From Bacteroidota bacterium (GTDB lineage: Bacteria > Bacteroidota > Ignavibacteria > SZUA-365), in the NCBI GenBank assembly GCA_018224415.1, contig JAGTUZ010000228.1, positions 1 to 6,950 on the forward strand: a stretch of 6,950 nt of DNA, given 5' to 3'. Position numbers and translations under genes: made by a program. Position 1 is the stretch's first letter. Each line of letters opens with the position of its first letter. Positions 5,441-6,950 of this stretch are shown one piece after another. The notes under the pieces were generated by a model. The model was not told the origin of the DNA. It did no database searches and worked only from the letters and a program-made list of their open reading frames with translations.

Positions 5441-6950
5441 ATGGTACAACATCTTTCGATCGTGATTCTCTGCGTGCTGCTCCAAATCGGATTGCAGCCG
5501 CTGCTCCCGGGCGGATCTACGGTATTCGCTCAAATGCTGCCGGAGCATGCCGTCCTGCTTTCGACCTCCGGACGTGTGGATGCATCCCTGAAGCAAGATA
5601 TTGCCCGTGCCGGTGCGCGTCTCGCCGTCAGCTATGAGCCGATCTTCATCGTCCGGCTCCTGCCGGGAAGGAGCGGCGAACTGCTGACGGACATCCCCGG
5701 CGTCGTGCTTCTTCGGTCACAGGATGACGTTGATGCGCTGGAGGAAACCATCCCGTCACACATCCGGAATGTGTTGCGACGCCTGCTTCCTGATGAGCCG
5801 GGGGATCCATTCGTCTGGCGCGTGTCTGCCCCGTCGTTTAACGAAGCGGGAAGCCCAGCGCACAACATGTTCATCACTGATGATCTGGACGGGAGTGATG
5901 GCCTGCGTACCGTCGCCGGGCCACCATGGAATGCATGCGTGGGGACCGTCCATGATCAGGAAGCGGACGCTGCAGCGCTGCACGCACTGCTCGAATGCCC
6001 TCCAGCCGTTGGGGGCACCGATCCCGCCGTCACAAGCGACGTGATGGTCGGAAGCTCCACTGTCGCGGTGTTCTGCGTCAGCAACGTGAACGCGCAGCAA
6101 CAGGGGGTACCGGACTGGACGGAAGAGCTGCACGGCACCGCCATGGCGAGCATCCTGGCGAATCTCGCATGGTGGAGCGACATGGCTGCGTCGTATGGAA
6201 AGGAAAAATCCTTTTCTGTCCGGGAATACGGTCCGGCGCATCCGGCCTGTGCGATCGATTTCGATCCGACCGAAGGGTATGAAACCGGGGATGCATGGGT
6301 GCTGGACCGAAGATTCCAGCAGCCGGTCATGAGCGCCCTCGGATACAACGCTGCCAACACCACGCTGAATATGCGGGCGTTCTGTCATGATCTTCGCACG
6401 GTCGAGGGAACGGACTGGGCGTACGCCGCCTTCCTGCTCGCCGGGAAAAACACAGTACGCGGACACGCCTTTATCGGGGGACCTGCGACCGTGGTGTCGG
6501 CCTCCCAACTCGGGGCGGGCTTGCTGTTCGCACACGAGACCGGCCATATCTACCACGCCCTCGACGAATACTTTGAACACGGCGCATCGAACCGAAGGGC
6601 GCGGCAGTCGCGCTTCGGCGTCCCGAACGGGAACCATCATTTTCGCAACCATCCCGTGCAGCCTGCACTGATGGTCCACGGCTATCCGGCACTCAGCAGT
6701 CATGCGGCGGTGCATGTCGGTCTCATGGATACGGTGCGCTTGACGACGGTCTCCACGGTACCGGAGGATGCGACATACGAAGTCGCGTATCTCGACGCGG
6801 ACGGTGCGGTGGTGGAATCCTCGCGCTGCCAGGGAGCCCTCCGTTTCGCCTGGGGGAACGGAACGCGCGTGCGACTGCGCGCCCTGCCCGCCATCGAACA
6901 CGACGGACGGAGGCATGAGAATCCTGCATGGGATCAGAGCGGAACAGCGC
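5441..6950 (+). CDS. Secreted zinc metallopeptidase-like protein (partial, runs off right edge)
   Basis: The frame is open for 503 codons from ATG 5441 to the window end. Residues 1-30 are a signal peptide (hydrophobic L-S-I-V-I-L-C-V-L-L core, cleavage likely after V-F-A-Q). Residues about 34-115 resemble an inhibitory prodomain: alternating strands and helices with A-G-A-R-L-A-V-S-Y-E-P-I-F-I-V-R-L and I-P-G-V-V-L-L. The catalytic part (about 225-430) carries HETGH (365-369) with zinc ligands H365 and H369 and catalytic E366, followed by I-Y-H-A-L-D-E-Y (370-377), where D375 or E376 is the probable third ligand. A-L-M-V-H-G-Y (409-415) is a candidate Met-turn (M411). Upstream I-G-G-P (345-348) and a D-W-A-Y-A-A-F strand fit the zincin sheet edge. 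An Ig-like domain may start near 430. The general look recalls the M64 group (H-E-x-G-H...D-E-Y) but spacing differs. A T9SS sorting domain may lie beyond the window. No Shine-Dalgarno is seen; an in-frame GTG at 5408 is an alternative start. Confidence 0.85.
   Translation, partial: MVQHLSIVILCVLLQIGLQPLLPGGSTVFAQMLPEHAVLLSTSGRVDASLKQDIARAGARLAVSYEPIFIVRLLPGRSGELLTDIPGVVLLRSQDDVDALEETIPSHIRNVLRRLLPDEPGDPFVWRVSAPSFNEAGSPAHNMFITDDLDGSDGLRTVAGPPWNACVGTVHDQEADAAALHALLECPPAVGGTDPAVTSDVMVGSSTVAVFCVSNVNAQQQGVPDWTEELHGTAMASILANLAWWSDMAASYGKEKSFSVREYGPAHPACAIDFDPTEGYETGDAWVLDRRFQQPVMSALGYNAANTTLNMRAFCHDLRTVEGTDWAYAAFLLAGKNTVRGHAFIGGPATVVSASQLGAGLLFAHETGHIYHALDEYFEHGASNRRARQSRFGVPNGNHHFRNHPVQPALMVHGYPALSSHAAVHVGLMDTVRLTTVSTVPEDATYEVAYLDADGAVVESSRCQGALRFAWGNGTRVRLRALPAIEHDGRRHENPAWDQSGTA

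Noticed and set aside
5756..6916. A 386-codon minus-strand open frame
   Set aside because: It is antisense to the metallopeptidase frame, which has a signal peptide and zinc motif. The minus-strand product is Arg/His-rich without motifs.

Overview
The window looks like chromosomal DNA of a GC-rich member of the Bacteroidota/Chlorobiota assemblage (Ignavibacteria- or Kapabacteria-like). The main evidence is an exported protein ending in a textbook type IX secretion (T9SS) type A sorting domain, with NYPNPFNP at its start and a GVYLYTLKT...RRMVVMK end. This placement is an inference from protein style; no rRNA or marker gene is present.

Left region (1-560) is a scarred accessory patch. All coding traces are on the minus strand. 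It holds the first 63 codons of an AAA-type ATPase of the DUF4143 class, which runs off the left edge, and a broken C-terminal piece of a second DUF4143-type protein. Two direct-oriented copies of a 23-bp-period repeat (core TGTCGGTTACTGTGCCGTC) lie immediately upstream of each of these coding traces. The second copy appears to have overwritten the end of a DoxX-family membrane protein gene.

Middle region (519-3540) is ordinary metabolism. On the minus strand an M20-family metal-dependent amidohydrolase is followed by the DoxX gene. Divergent from them is an alanine racemase-like PLP enzyme with an unusual C-terminal active-site motif. Its stop codon sits inside a 9-bp hairpin with a TTCG loop that probably ends both it and the converging gene.

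Right region (3576-6950) holds two exported proteins transcribed away from each other. The leftward one is the T9SS substrate of otherwise unrecognised function. The rightward one starts at 5441 and leaves the window still open after 503 codons. It has a signal peptide, a likely prodomain and a zincin motif HETGHIYHALDEY, so it is probably a secreted metallopeptidase. Between them (5163-5440) is a compact control region. It contains a possible promoter for the T9SS gene, a 40-codon hydrophobic ORF, and a pair of mutually exclusive hairpins of which the second is a clear intrinsic terminator. This terminator lies upstream of the peptidase gene, and the layout resembles an attenuator or a small independent transcript.

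No complete mobile element, tRNA, rRNA or CRISPR array was seen. The most interesting items are the peptidase, the leader/terminator in front of it, and the repeat blocks beside the DUF4143 ATPase traces.
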